A stretch of DNA of 64,000 nt, taken from NCBI GenBank assembly GCA_964235485.1, contig CAXSAZ010000006.1, forward strand, positions 136,362 through 200,361, read 5' to 3'. The stretch is from CAHJXG01 sp964235485. Its GTDB lineage: Bacteria; Pseudomonadota; Alphaproteobacteria; Acetobacterales; Acetobacteraceae. This document shows positions 43,006 to 51,249 of the stretch, one piece after another. The position numbers and the translations under genes are program-made. Position 1 is the stretch's first letter. The number at the start of each line of letters is the position of its first letter. The notes beneath the pieces were generated by a model that saw nothing but the letters and a program-made list of their open reading frames with translations, had not been told where the DNA came from and searched no databases.

Positions 43006-44084
43006 ACACCGCCGCGCCACGCTTTCACCGCCTCCGCGTCGCCGACCTGCGGCGGGAAACGCCTGACGCGGTGTCGGTCGCGTTCGAGGTTCCGACGCAC
43101 CTGCGGGAGGATTACAGCTTCGCCGCCGGGCAGTATTTGACCTTGCGGACGGTGCTGGAGGGGGAGGAGGTGCGGCGGTCCTACTCCATCTGCTCCGGAC
43201 CCGGCGACGGGGAGCTGCGGGTTGCCGTGAAGCGCGTGGACGGCGGCCTGTTCTCGGGCTGGGCCAACAGCGGCATCCATGTGGGCGACATGCTGGACGT
43301 GATGACGCCGGTGGGGCGCTTCGGCATCGTGCATGGCCTGGACGCGGCGCAGTGCTACGTTTTCTTCGCCGCCGGGTCGGGCATCACGCCGGTGCTGTCG
43401 ATGGTGCGGGGCATCCTGGGCCGAAAGGATGGGAGCCGCGTGTTCCTGTTCTACGGCAACCGCTCGACCCGCGACATGCTGTTCCGGGATGCGTTGGAGG
43501 AGCTGAAGGACCGCCATCTCGGCCGGGTGTCGGTGTTCCACGTGCTGTCCCAGGAGCAGCAGGACATCCCCATCCTGAACGGGCGGCTGGACGCGGCGAA
43601 GGTGCGGCTGCTGCTGCGCCACCTGGTTCCGGTGGAGACGGTGAACCACGCCTTTGTGTGCGGCCCCACTGGGATGATCGACGAGGTGGAGGCGACGCTG
43701 CTCGGCCTTGGGATGCGGCAGGACCAGGTGCATGTGGAACGCTTCGTGTCCGCCCTCGGCGGCACGCCGCGCCCGAAGCCGGTGCCGGCGCAAACGGAAG
43801 CGCCCCATGCCACGGCCGCCTTGGTCGTGGACGGGAGACGCGCCGACGTGCCGGTGGCAGAGGGCGAGTCCATCCTGGACGCGGCGCTGCGGGCCGGCCT
43901 GGACCTGCCTTATGCCTGCAAGGGCGGGATGTGCAGCACCTGCCGGGCGCGCGTCTTGGAAGGCGCGGTCAAGATGAAGCTGAACTTTTCCCTGGAGCCT
44001 TGGGAAACCGAAGCGGGCTACGTGCTGACCTGCCAAGCCCATCCGACGACGCCCCGCGTGGTGATCGACTACGACCAGGTGTGA
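43002..44084 (+). CDS. paaE: phenylacetyl-CoA epoxidase reductase PaaE
   Basis: The NADPH- or NADH-dependent reductase of the epoxidase, 360 residues: FAD-binding RRSYSICSG near 54-62, NAD-binding GSGITPVLSM near 125-134, and a C-terminal plant-type [2Fe-2S] domain with CKGGMCSTC and the fourth Cys in LTCQAHP. The start is a TTG overlapping the paaD stop (TTGA), unusual but the only codon at the fold boundary. Last gene of the paa operon here; paaG/H/J/K/Z are not in the window, so degradation genes must be elsewhere. Confidence 0.93.
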   Translation: MNTAAPRFHRLRVADLRRETPDAVSVAFEVPTHLREDYSFAAGQYLTLRTVLEGEEVRRSYSICSGPGDGELRVAVKRVDGGLFSGWANSGIHVGDMLDVMTPVGRFGIVHGLDAAQCYVFFAAGSGITPVLSMVRGILGRKDGSRVFLFYGNRSTRDMLFRDALEELKDRHLGRVSVFHVLSQEQQDIPILNGRLDAAKVRLLLRHLVPVETVNHAFVCGPTGMIDEVEATLLGLGMRQDQVHVERFVSALGGTPRPKPVPAQTEAPHATAALVVDGRRADVPVAEGESILDAALRAGLDLPYACKGGMCSTCRARVLEGAVKMKLNFSLEPWETEAGYVLTCQAHPTTPRVVIDYDQV

Positions 44085-44090
44085 TATGGG

Positions 44091-44177
44091 ACGGCTTGGT
44101 TGAATGACCGTCAACCGCTGATGGGTTTCACCCATCCTACGGCATGGGTCGCGTAGGATGGGTGCAACCCATCAGCC
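44091..44177. repeat. intergenic palindromic repeat, family 1, copy C
   Basis: Same 80-odd base element as copy A, including the flank GGCTTGGTTG...GTCAACCG and the arms GATGGGTTTCACCCATCCTAC / GTAGGATGGGTGCAACCCATC. The loop GGCATGGGTCGCG is in the orientation opposite to copy A. It starts seven bases after the paaE stop and may act as its terminator. Confidence 0.85.
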
Positions 44178-44222
44178 GCATACGGGTCGATCAATGATGC
44201 CGCCCGTATGATACCAGCAGCC

Positions 44223-44259
44223 GGTGACGGATGACGCTCCGCTTATCCGTCATGGATGG
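44223..44259. repeat. palindromic repeat, family 2, copy E (half element)
   Basis: Matches the right arm of copy D (GGTGxCGGATGxCGCTCCGC then TTATCCG), but without the left arm. It follows copy C by 45 bases, so two repeat families sit side by side here. Confidence 0.55.
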
Positions 44260-44407
44260 AAGGCATTCGACCGCTGGCATAACGCGGGCAGCCGGTTTCC
44301 CCACGCTTCGGCCCCATGGCGGGTCCGGTCGTCCTTGATGTAGCGTGGCGGCGCACGGGGCCGGGCGCAGGTGTTTCTCGGCCCGCAGCGTGACGGCGAG
44401 GTGCACA

Positions 44408-45790
44408 ATGGGACTGCCCACTGCGACCGAGACCGGACCAGCCCGCCCAGCACCCCCGGTGCTGCGCGGGGGCGTGCCGCTGCTCGGCGTGCTGCCGGCG
44501 CTGGCCCGCGACCCGCTTGCGGTGTTCGAGCGGGCACGGCCGCTCGGCGATGTCGTCCGGCTCGCCGTGCCGGGCCGTCCCATCTTCGTGCTGGCCGACC
44601 CCGCGCACGTCCGCCGGGTGCTGCAGGAGAACCACGCGAACTACCGGCGCACCCCGTTCCACGACCAGCTCAAGGCCGTGCTGGGCGAGGGCCTGCTGAC
44701 CAGCGAGGACAGCCTGTGGCATCGGCAGCGCCGCCTGCTGCAGCCCGCCTTCCGCGCCGAGCGGACCCGCCGCTTCGTCGAAACCATGGGCGCCGCGGCG
44801 GCCGAGCTGGCGGACCGCTGGGACGCCGCCGCGGCAGCGGGCCACGTTCTGGACGTGTCGCGCGAAATGTCGGACCTCGCGCTCGACATCGTGGTCCGCT
44901 GCATGTTCGGCCAGGAGCGCCGGGGCGGGGACGCCGCGATCAGCGCGGCGGTGCACGAGGCGCAGGACTGGCTCGCCGGCCGCTTCTGGTCCCTCGCCCC
45001 GGGCTGGACGGAGCGCCTGCCCACCCCGGCCAACCGCCGCTTCCGACGCGCGCTGGCCACCCTCGACGCGGCGCTCACGCGCATTGTCGGGGAGCGGCTC
45101 GCCGCCGGGGAGGCCGGCCATGACCTCCTCGGGATGCTGCTCGCCGCGCAGGGGGAGGGCGCCGGCCTCGACGCGCGGCAGGTGCGCGACGAGGCGATGA
45201 CGATGCTCCTGGCCGGGCACGAAACCTCGGCGGCGACGTTGACGTGGATTTGGCACCTGCTCGCGTGCCACCCGCCTGTCGCCGACGCGGTTCGCGAGGA
45301 AGCGGTTCAGGTCTTCGGGAAGCACCCCCGGCCGCACATGGAGGGCGTGGGGCGGCTGGAGCTGGCGCAGGCGGTGATCGAGGAGGCGATGCGGCTTTAC
45401 CCGCCAGTCGCGTGGTTCGGGCGGCTCGCGGCCGGTTCCGACCGGATCGCCGGCCACCATGTCCCCGCCGGGGCCATCGCCGTGCTGAGTCCCTGGCTCG
45501 TGCAGCGCGACCCGCGGCTTTGGCCGGACCCGGAACGCTTCGACCCCGCCCGCTTCGCGCCCGGGACGCGGGTGGCGCCTTACACCTACTTCCCCTTCGG
45601 CGGCGGCCCGCGCACCTGCATCGGCAACCACTTCGCGATGACGGAGATGCTCGTCGCGCTGGCGGTGCTGGCGCCGCGGTTCCGGCTCCGCCACGCCGGC
45701 GTCGGCCCGGTGCGTCCGGAACTGCTGGTCACGCTGCGGCCGGCCGGCGGCCTGCCCATGCGGGCCGAGCCGCGCGCGGCGGCCCCATGA
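44408..45790 (+). CDS. cytochrome P450
   Basis: A 460-residue soluble P450. The oxygen-binding helix motif AGHETSA is near 252-258, the ExxR pair in EEAMR, and the heme loop FGGGPRTCIGNHF with the thiolate Cys near 396. No N-terminal membrane anchor. It is closest in layout to the CYP102/CYP4-like bacterial group with a long I-helix, but substrate and redox partner are unknown; no ferredoxin gene is adjacent. Start at ATG 44408 after GAGGTGCAC; the longer frame from 44345 is not used. Convergent with the efflux operon (36-base gap). Confidence 0.93.
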   Translation: MGLPTATETGPARPAPPVLRGGVPLLGVLPALARDPLAVFERARPLGDVVRLAVPGRPIFVLADPAHVRRVLQENHANYRRTPFHDQLKAVLGEGLLTSEDSLWHRQRRLLQPAFRAERTRRFVETMGAAAAELADRWDAAAAAGHVLDVSREMSDLALDIVVRCMFGQERRGGDAAISAAVHEAQDWLAGRFWSLAPGWTERLPTPANRRFRRALATLDAALTRIVGERLAAGEAGHDLLGMLLAAQGEGAGLDARQVRDEAMTMLLAGHETSAATLTWIWHLLACHPPVADAVREEAVQVFGKHPRPHMEGVGRLELAQAVIEEAMRLYPPVAWFGRLAAGSDRIAGHHVPAGAIAVLSPWLVQRDPRLWPDPERFDPARFAPGTRVAPYTYFPFGGGPRTCIGNHFAMTEMLVALAVLAPRFRLRHAGVGPVRPELLVTLRPAGGLPMRAEPRAAAP

Positions 45791-45826
45791 CCGGGGCGGA
45801 AAGCCAAACCGCCCCCGTCCTCCGTC

Positions 45827-47521
45827 CTAACCCGACTGCCCGCCGCGGGCGGCCACAGCCTCCTCCCGGGGATACTCGGATTCCCAGCCGCCGCCGAGCG
45901 CCTTGTAAAGCTGGACCAGGTTGGTGCCGATGGTGGAGGCGTTGGTCGCAAGCGACTGCTCGGCAGCCAGCAGGCTGCGCTCGGCGGTGAGCACGTTCAG
46001 GAAGTCCGTCAAGCCCGACCGGTAGCGGCTGCGCGCCACGTCCAGCGCGCGGCGGTCCGCGTCCACCTCGCGCTGCAGCCCTTCGCGCCGGCGCTGCTCG
46101 GCGTTAAAGGCGATCAGCGCGTTGTCCACGTCGTGGAACGCTTGCAGCACCGATCTCTGGTAGGTGATCGCGGCTTCCTGCTGCGCTTGGCGGCGCAGGT
46201 CCAGCGTGGCGCGCAGGCTGCCGCCCTGGAAGATGGGCAGGCTGATGCTGGGGCCGAGCGCGTAGGTGCGCGACGCCCAGTTGCCGAGGTCCTTGAATTG
46301 CAGCGACTGCAAGGCCAGGCTGCCGGACAGCGTGATGCGCGGGAACAGGTCCGCCTCCGCCACGCCCACGTCGGCGATGGCGGAATGGAGCTGCGCTTCC
46401 GCCCGGCGCACGTCCGGGCGCCGGCGCGCCAGCTCCGACGGCAGGCCGAGCGGCACCCGCGGCGGCACGGGCGGGATCGGGCGCGCCTGCGCCAGCTCGG
46501 CCCGCAGCGCGCCCGGCGGCGCGCCGAGCAGAAGGGCAAGCGCGTTCATGCCCTGCTCTTCCTGCTGCTCAAGTTGCGGCAGGGAGGCGGCGGTGTTCTC
46601 CGCCTGGGCAGTGGCGTTCTGCACGTCGAGGTCCGGGGCCAGGCCGGACCGTACCCGGCTCCGGCTGACCTGCAACGTTTCCTGCGCGGTGCGCAGGTTG
46701 GCCCGCGTCACGCGGAGCTGCTCCTGCGTGCCGCGGAGCTGCAGGTAGTCGCGCGCCACCTCCGAGATCACGGACAGCAGCGTATCGCGGCGATCCTCAG
46801 TGGACGCTTCGAGCTGGGCGTCCGCGGCCTCGAGGGACCGGCGCACCCGGCCCCAAACGTCCAGCTCCCAGGACGCATCGAAGCCGTACTGCCACAGGTC
46901 GAACGGGGCGCCAATCGCGCTGCCGCCGCCGCTGCTGCCCCCGCCGCCGCTGCCACCTCCGCTCCCGCCGCCGATGCCGCCGGCCGGGATGCCGGATTGC
47001 CGCCCGCCGAGGCCGTTCGCGGTGCTGCCGGGCGCGCCGGACACGGTGCCGCCGGTGGCGCCGCCGGCCAGCCCGCCGGTGGAAGCGTTCGTGCTGCCGG
47101 ACTCGGTGCCCGTGTTGCCGCCGACCAGGCCGATGACGCCGCGCGTGCTTTGCTTTTCCCGGGTGTAGGAGCCGTTCCCGTTCACCGAAAGGAACTGGCT
47201 CGCCGCGGTCACGCCCCGCTGCGCCCGGCTTTGCGCCAGCCGGAACCCGGCGGAGCGCACGTCCAGGTTCTGCGCCGCCACGCGGCGCACCAGGCCGGTC
47301 AGGGTGGGGTCGTTGAACCCTTTCCACCATTCGGTGTCGATTGGGGCGGCGGCGGCCGGCTCGCTCGGCACGACCGGGTGCGGCGCGCCCGACGCGAACC
47401 AGGTGTCCGGGGACCACGACTTCGGCACCGACCAGTCCGGACCCACGGCGCAGGCGGTGAGCAACAACGCGGCGGCCCCGGGCACGGCGACCCGGCACGA
47501 GCGGGCCAGGATGCGCTTCAT
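45827..47521 (-). CDS. outer-membrane efflux protein (NodT/OprM type) with a glycine-rich insert
   Basis: A 564-residue TolC-like lipoprotein channel. The lipobox LLLTAC places the lipid-modified Cys at residue 24. The long alpha-helical barrel segments (VRAAEAQLHSAIADVGVAEADLFPRI and similar repeats) are normal, but residues about 129-205 are a Gly/Ser/Ala-rich insert, making the protein some 75 residues longer than typical. The ATG at 47521 overlaps the stop of the MFS gene by four bases. Together with the MFS and HlyD genes it forms a tripartite pump. Confidence 0.92.
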   Translation of the reverse strand: MKRILARSCRVAVPGAAALLLTACAVGPDWSVPKSWSPDTWFASGAPHPVVPSEPAAAAPIDTEWWKGFNDPTLTGLVRRVAAQNLDVRSAGFRLAQSRAQRGVTAASQFLSVNGNGSYTREKQSTRGVIGLVGGNTGTESGSTNASTGGLAGGATGGTVSGAPGSTANGLGGRQSGIPAGGIGGGSGGGSGGGGSSGGGSAIGAPFDLWQYGFDASWELDVWGRVRRSLEAADAQLEASTEDRRDTLLSVISEVARDYLQLRGTQEQLRVTRANLRTAQETLQVSRSRVRSGLAPDLDVQNATAQAENTAASLPQLEQQEEQGMNALALLLGAPPGALRAELAQARPIPPVPPRVPLGLPSELARRRPDVRRAEAQLHSAIADVGVAEADLFPRITLSGSLALQSLQFKDLGNWASRTYALGPSISLPIFQGGSLRATLDLRRQAQQEAAITYQRSVLQAFHDVDNALIAFNAEQRRREGLQREVDADRRALDVARSRYRSGLTDFLNVLTAERSLLAAEQSLATNASTIGTNLVQLYKALGGGWESEYPREEAVAARGGQSG

Positions 47522-49089
47522 CCCGCCGCCCCGCCCTTGCCCTTGCCGGCCGAAAGCAGGAAGGCCAGCGGCACCGCGGCAAAGGCCAGGATCGCGCAGC
47601 CCAGGAACACGTCGGCGTTGCCCAGGATGGCCGCCTGGGAGCGGAGCTGCTGGTAAACCAGCCCGTTCGCCGTTGTGCCGAGCTGGCCCTGCGCCACGCC
47701 GAGCTGCACCAGCGGCTCGGTGTAGCGCGCCAGCAGATCGACGTAGCCCTGGTCAAAGGGCGTCAGGTTGGACCCGAGATGCGCCATGCGGACCTGGGTG
47801 CGCTCCGTCACCATGGCGGTGGAAAGCGAGATGCCGATGGAGCCTGCGACGTTGCGGAACATGACGAACAGCGCCGAAGCGTCGCCGGTGTCCTCCTTGG
47901 AGATGGTCAGGAACGCCGCGGCGTTGATCGGCACGAATAGCATCGCGATGCCCACGCTCTGCGCGATGCGGATTTCGGCAAGCGTCCAGAAGGACATCTG
48001 CGGCGAAAGGAAATAGGAATGGATCAGCCCGGCGCCGAGCACGGCGAAGCCGAACGCGACCATGAACCGGGTTTCCACCCTGTTGCTGAGCGCGCCGACC
48101 ACCGGGATGATCATGCCCACCACCACCGCACCCGGCGACAGCACGAACCCGGCCCATTCCGCGGTGTAGCCGAACTGCTGCTGCGCGAGCTGCGGCACGA
48201 CCACGGCCGAAGCGTAGAGCGTGCTGAACATGCAGAAGACCAGGACCACGCCCACCGCGAAGTTGCGGTCGCCCAACACCGACAACTTGACCACCGGCCG
48301 GCGCGCGGTCAGCAGCCAGCACGCCGCGCCGATCAGGCAGCAATAAGCCAGCACGGCGAAGGTCACGATAAAGGAGGAGGAGAACCAGTCGTCGTCCTCG
48401 CCCCTGTCCATCATCACCTGCAGGCAGCCGAGGCCCACCGCGATCAGGGCGATGCCGATGGTGTCAGTATGCAGGCTTTTCTGGGCCTTCTGCCAGGGCG
48501 GGTCCTCCACCACGGCGAGCACGCCGAACACGGCGGCGGCGCCGACGGGGATGTTGACCAGGAAGACCCAGTGCCAGGAGTAGTTGTAGGTCAGCCAGCC
48601 CCCGAGGGTGGGTCCCAGCGCCGGCGCGATGATGGTCGCGACCGCGGTGATGGACAGGGCGGCGCCGCGCTTCTCCGGCGGAAAGGTGTCCAGGATGATG
48701 GCCTGCTGGTTGGTTTGCAGCCCGCCGCCGCACAATCCCTGCATCGCGCGGAAGATGATCAGCTCCGGAAGCGAGGTCGCGATGCCGCACAGGAAGGAGC
48801 AAACGGTGAAGCCCGCGATGGAAGCGACGAAGTAACGCTTGCGCCCGAACTTGCGCGCCAGGAAGCCGGAGATCGCCAGCACGAAGGCGTTGGCCACCAG
48901 GTAGCTGGTCAGCGTCCAGGTCGCCTGGTCGTTGCTGGCCGCGAGGCTGCCCGCGATGTAGGGCAGGGACACGTTGACGATGGTGGTGTCCAGGATCTCC
49001 ATGAACGCCGCGGTGGTGACCACCAGCGCGATCACCCAGGGGTTGGCCTTGGGTTTCCAGCCCCCCTCGCCGTCCGACGACCCGCTCAC
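47518..49089 (-). CDS. DHA2-family MFS drug efflux pump (EmrB-like)
   Basis: A 523-residue, 14-helix proton-driven exporter. DTTIVNVSLPYIAGSL (motif D1) at about 34-49, the A-motif GFLARKFGRKRYF near 78-90, and ALGPTLGGWL (motif C) near 151-160 mark the DHA2/EmrB group. The GTG start at 49089 overlaps the HlyD gene stop (GTGA). The open frame continues 5' into the HlyD gene but that is shadow. Pairs with the HlyD adaptor and the outer-membrane channel to expel hydrophobic drugs or acids. Confidence 0.93.
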   Translation of the reverse strand: MSGSSDGEGGWKPKANPWVIALVVTTAAFMEILDTTIVNVSLPYIAGSLAASNDQATWTLTSYLVANAFVLAISGFLARKFGRKRYFVASIAGFTVCSFLCGIATSLPELIIFRAMQGLCGGGLQTNQQAIILDTFPPEKRGAALSITAVATIIAPALGPTLGGWLTYNYSWHWVFLVNIPVGAAAVFGVLAVVEDPPWQKAQKSLHTDTIGIALIAVGLGCLQVMMDRGEDDDWFSSSFIVTFAVLAYCCLIGAACWLLTARRPVVKLSVLGDRNFAVGVVLVFCMFSTLYASAVVVPQLAQQQFGYTAEWAGFVLSPGAVVVGMIIPVVGALSNRVETRFMVAFGFAVLGAGLIHSYFLSPQMSFWTLAEIRIAQSVGIAMLFVPINAAAFLTISKEDTGDASALFVMFRNVAGSIGISLSTAMVTERTQVRMAHLGSNLTPFDQGYVDLLARYTEPLVQLGVAQGQLGTTANGLVYQQLRSQAAILGNADVFLGCAILAFAAVPLAFLLSAGKGKGGAAG

Positions 49090-50339
49090 TGGCCCACCTG
49101 CACGGTGGGCACGACGGACAAGCCCAGCGGCAGCGGGATGTTGGGATCCATGCCGGAGTCGATCAGGATCTTCACCGGCACGCGCTGCACGATCTTGATG
49201 AAGTTGCCGGTCGCGTTCTCCGCGGGAAAGGCGCTGAACTTGCTGCCCGAGCCCATCTGGATGCTGTCCACGTGCCCTTTCAGCTTGAGGTGCGGGTAGG
49301 CGTCCACCTCGACCTGCACGGGCTGGCCGGGCCGCATCTGGTCCAACTGGTTTTCCTTGAAGTTCGCCGTCACCCACACGTTCGGCGACACCAGGGCGAA
49401 CAGGTTCTGCCCGGCCGTCAGATAGCTGCCCAGATACACGTTGCGCCGCGTCACCCAGCCGTCCTGCGGCGCGCGCAGCTCGGTGTAGGACACGTTGAGC
49501 TCGGCCTGCTCCAACTGCGCGCGGGCCTGCGACACCGACGCTTCCGCCTGCTTCACCTGCGATTGCGCGAGGTTGATGTTGAGCGGCACCGGGCGGTTGA
49601 TCTCCACGTTGGCCGCCTGCTGGCCGGAGGTCGCGTTGGCCACCCGCGCGGCGGCGACCGCGGCGTCGATGTCCGCCTGCGTGGTGCCGCGTGGGTCCAC
49701 GGTGCGCTGGCGCTTGAGGTCGGCTTGGGCCTTGAGTTGCTGCGCCTGCGCCTGCTCGCGCTGCGCTTCCGCTTGGCGCAGCCGGGCCGGGAAGGTCTGC
49801 TTGGCGAGGTCCAGGTTGGCCTGCGCGTTGGCGAGCTGGGCCTGCGCCACCTCCACCTGCGCCTGCGCCTGGTCGCGCGAGGCGATGTAGTCGCGCGGGT
49901 CGATGCGCAGGATCAGGTCCCCGGCGCGCAGGCGGGTGTTGTCCGTGACCAGCAGCTCCACGACGTAGCCGGCCACCTTGGGCGCGACCGTGACCGACGT
50001 GCCGTCCGTGTAGGCGTCGTCGGTGTTTTCCGTGCCGCGCGTGCTCAGCCAGTACCACAAGCCGCCGCCCACAAGAAGCAGGGCCGCCAGTATCCCGCCG
50101 CTGATGACGAAAGGACGCCGGCGGCGGCGCTTGCGCTCGTCTTCCTGTTCCTTTTTCTTGTCTTCGTCGCTCTTTCCGTCCTCGCTCTTCTTCTCATCAT
50201 CCTTGTCGGTTTTGCTTTCCCGACCTGGACGGTTTGGCGGTTTCTCGGACCTTGTCGTGCCCGGCTCTTGTCCGCCGAACCTCCTGTCGTCGTCGGCCTG
50301 CTCGCGCTGCCCGCCTTCACGCGCCTCAACCGGCATCAT
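49086..50339 (-). CDS. HlyD/EmrA-type membrane-fusion adaptor
   Basis: A 417-residue periplasmic adaptor. After a highly charged, probably disordered cytoplasmic N-terminus (about 20-75, rich in Lys, Asp, Glu, Arg) there is one transmembrane helix (FVISGGILAALLLVGGGLWYW, about 76-95), then a lipoyl-like half (DDAYTDGTSVTVAPKVAGYV), a long coiled coil with many Gln/Ala heptads, the second half (RAPQDGWVTRRNV) and a beta-barrel end. I use ATG 50339; another ATG is at 50336. First gene of the efflux operon, divergent from marR. Confidence 0.92.
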   Translation of the reverse strand: MMPVEAREGGQREQADDDRRFGGQEPGTTRSEKPPNRPGRESKTDKDDEKKSEDGKSDEDKKKEQEDERKRRRRRPFVISGGILAALLLVGGGLWYWLSTRGTENTDDAYTDGTSVTVAPKVAGYVVELLVTDNTRLRAGDLILRIDPRDYIASRDQAQAQVEVAQAQLANAQANLDLAKQTFPARLRQAEAQREQAQAQQLKAQADLKRQRTVDPRGTTQADIDAAVAAARVANATSGQQAANVEINRPVPLNINLAQSQVKQAEASVSQARAQLEQAELNVSYTELRAPQDGWVTRRNVYLGSYLTAGQNLFALVSPNVWVTANFKENQLDQMRPGQPVQVEVDAYPHLKLKGHVDSIQMGSGSKFSAFPAENATGNFIKIVQRVPVKILIDSGMDPNIPLPLGLSVVPTVQVGQ

Positions 50340-50742
50340 GGATTGTCCCTGCTTCGTATGGCGCCAGCCGCCAGTTCCGCGTGAAACCGTGCGCAACAAC
50401 CAGGAGCCGGATGCCGGCAAGGGGGTTGAGGCTCGTCAGGCTTGGTCCTGTGACGTGCATTCTTTGCTTTGACGAAAGCGTGGGGGCGGGAGGAGCAGGA
50501 AGCTTGGCATTCCTTGGCCGGCAACATCAACCCGGCGCTGCGCAAGTGCAAAAGTTGTTCCACACGTCCATCGCCCCGGCTGCGTCCTTCTGGCCACAGC
50601 CGGCGATGTCACGCAAGCCTTCAATGCGTCGGGCCGTCTCGCCCATTGCCGGGATGCTCCTGGATGCCACGGTTGAACCTGCGCTAATGAGGCCTGGCCT
50701 CCGCACAGCTTATCAGGGGCCTGAATGTTCCGAGGTTATGCG
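50340..50742. promoter_or_regulatory. divergent emrA-like/marR region
   Basis: No gene in this 403-base stretch. It should hold the promoters of the efflux operon and the MarR regulator. The only small palindrome I notice is GCTTT-GACG-AAAGC at 50466-50479, a possible MarR operator; the arms are only five bases, so this is weak. Confidence 0.35.
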
Positions 50743-51165
50743 ATGGCTGTCAACAACCGCGTCGGCTTTCTGCTGAGCCAAGCTCACCACCTGGCGCGGT
50801 CCCGGATGGACGAGGCGCTGCGCGGGCAGGACGTGAACGCCCCGCAATATGCGGCGTTGTCCCTGGCGGCGGCCGAGCCGGGCCAGTCCTCGGCCGGCTT
50901 GGCCCGGCGTTTTCTCGTGACCGCGCAAACCATGGCGGGGATCATCGGGCAGTTGGAGCGCAAGGGCCTGGTGCGCCGCACTGCCCACGACACGAACAAG
51001 CAAATCCTCACCGTCGCGGCCACGCAGGCCGGCCTGGACCGGCTGCGCGCCTGCGAGCGGATCACCGATGAGGTCGAGGCCCAGATGCAGGCCGGGTTCG
51101 GCCCGGCGGACGGGGACGCGCTGCGCCGCATCCTCCTGCTTTGCATCCGCGAGCTTCGCCCGTGA
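50743..51165 (+). CDS. MarR-family transcriptional regulator
   Basis: A 140-residue winged-helix dimer. The DNA-recognition region LARRFLVTAQTMAGIIGQLERKGLVRR (about residues 53-79, cut for length) with the wing HDTNKQILTVAAT is typical. It is divergent from the EmrAB-type operon, so it most likely represses those genes and is released by a drug or phenolic ligand. ATG 50743 follows GAGGT; an ATG at 50725 would add six residues. Confidence 0.9.
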   Translation: MAVNNRVGFLLSQAHHLARSRMDEALRGQDVNAPQYAALSLAAAEPGQSSAGLARRFLVTAQTMAGIIGQLERKGLVRRTAHDTNKQILTVAATQAGLDRLRACERITDEVEAQMQAGFGPADGDALRRILLLCIRELRP

Positions 51166-51249
51166 CAAGCGCGCCGCGCGGTGGGAAAGCAAGCCTGAAA
51201 CCCCGATGCCGCGGGCGGCCCGCGGCGGGCAGCGGAAAGGAGATGCAGG

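Noticed and set aside
49090..50058. Apparent fusion of the MFS pump to an upstream domain (846-codon frame)
   Set aside because: The upstream part is shadow of the HlyD gene; the GTG at 49089 overlapping the HlyD stop is the proper start.
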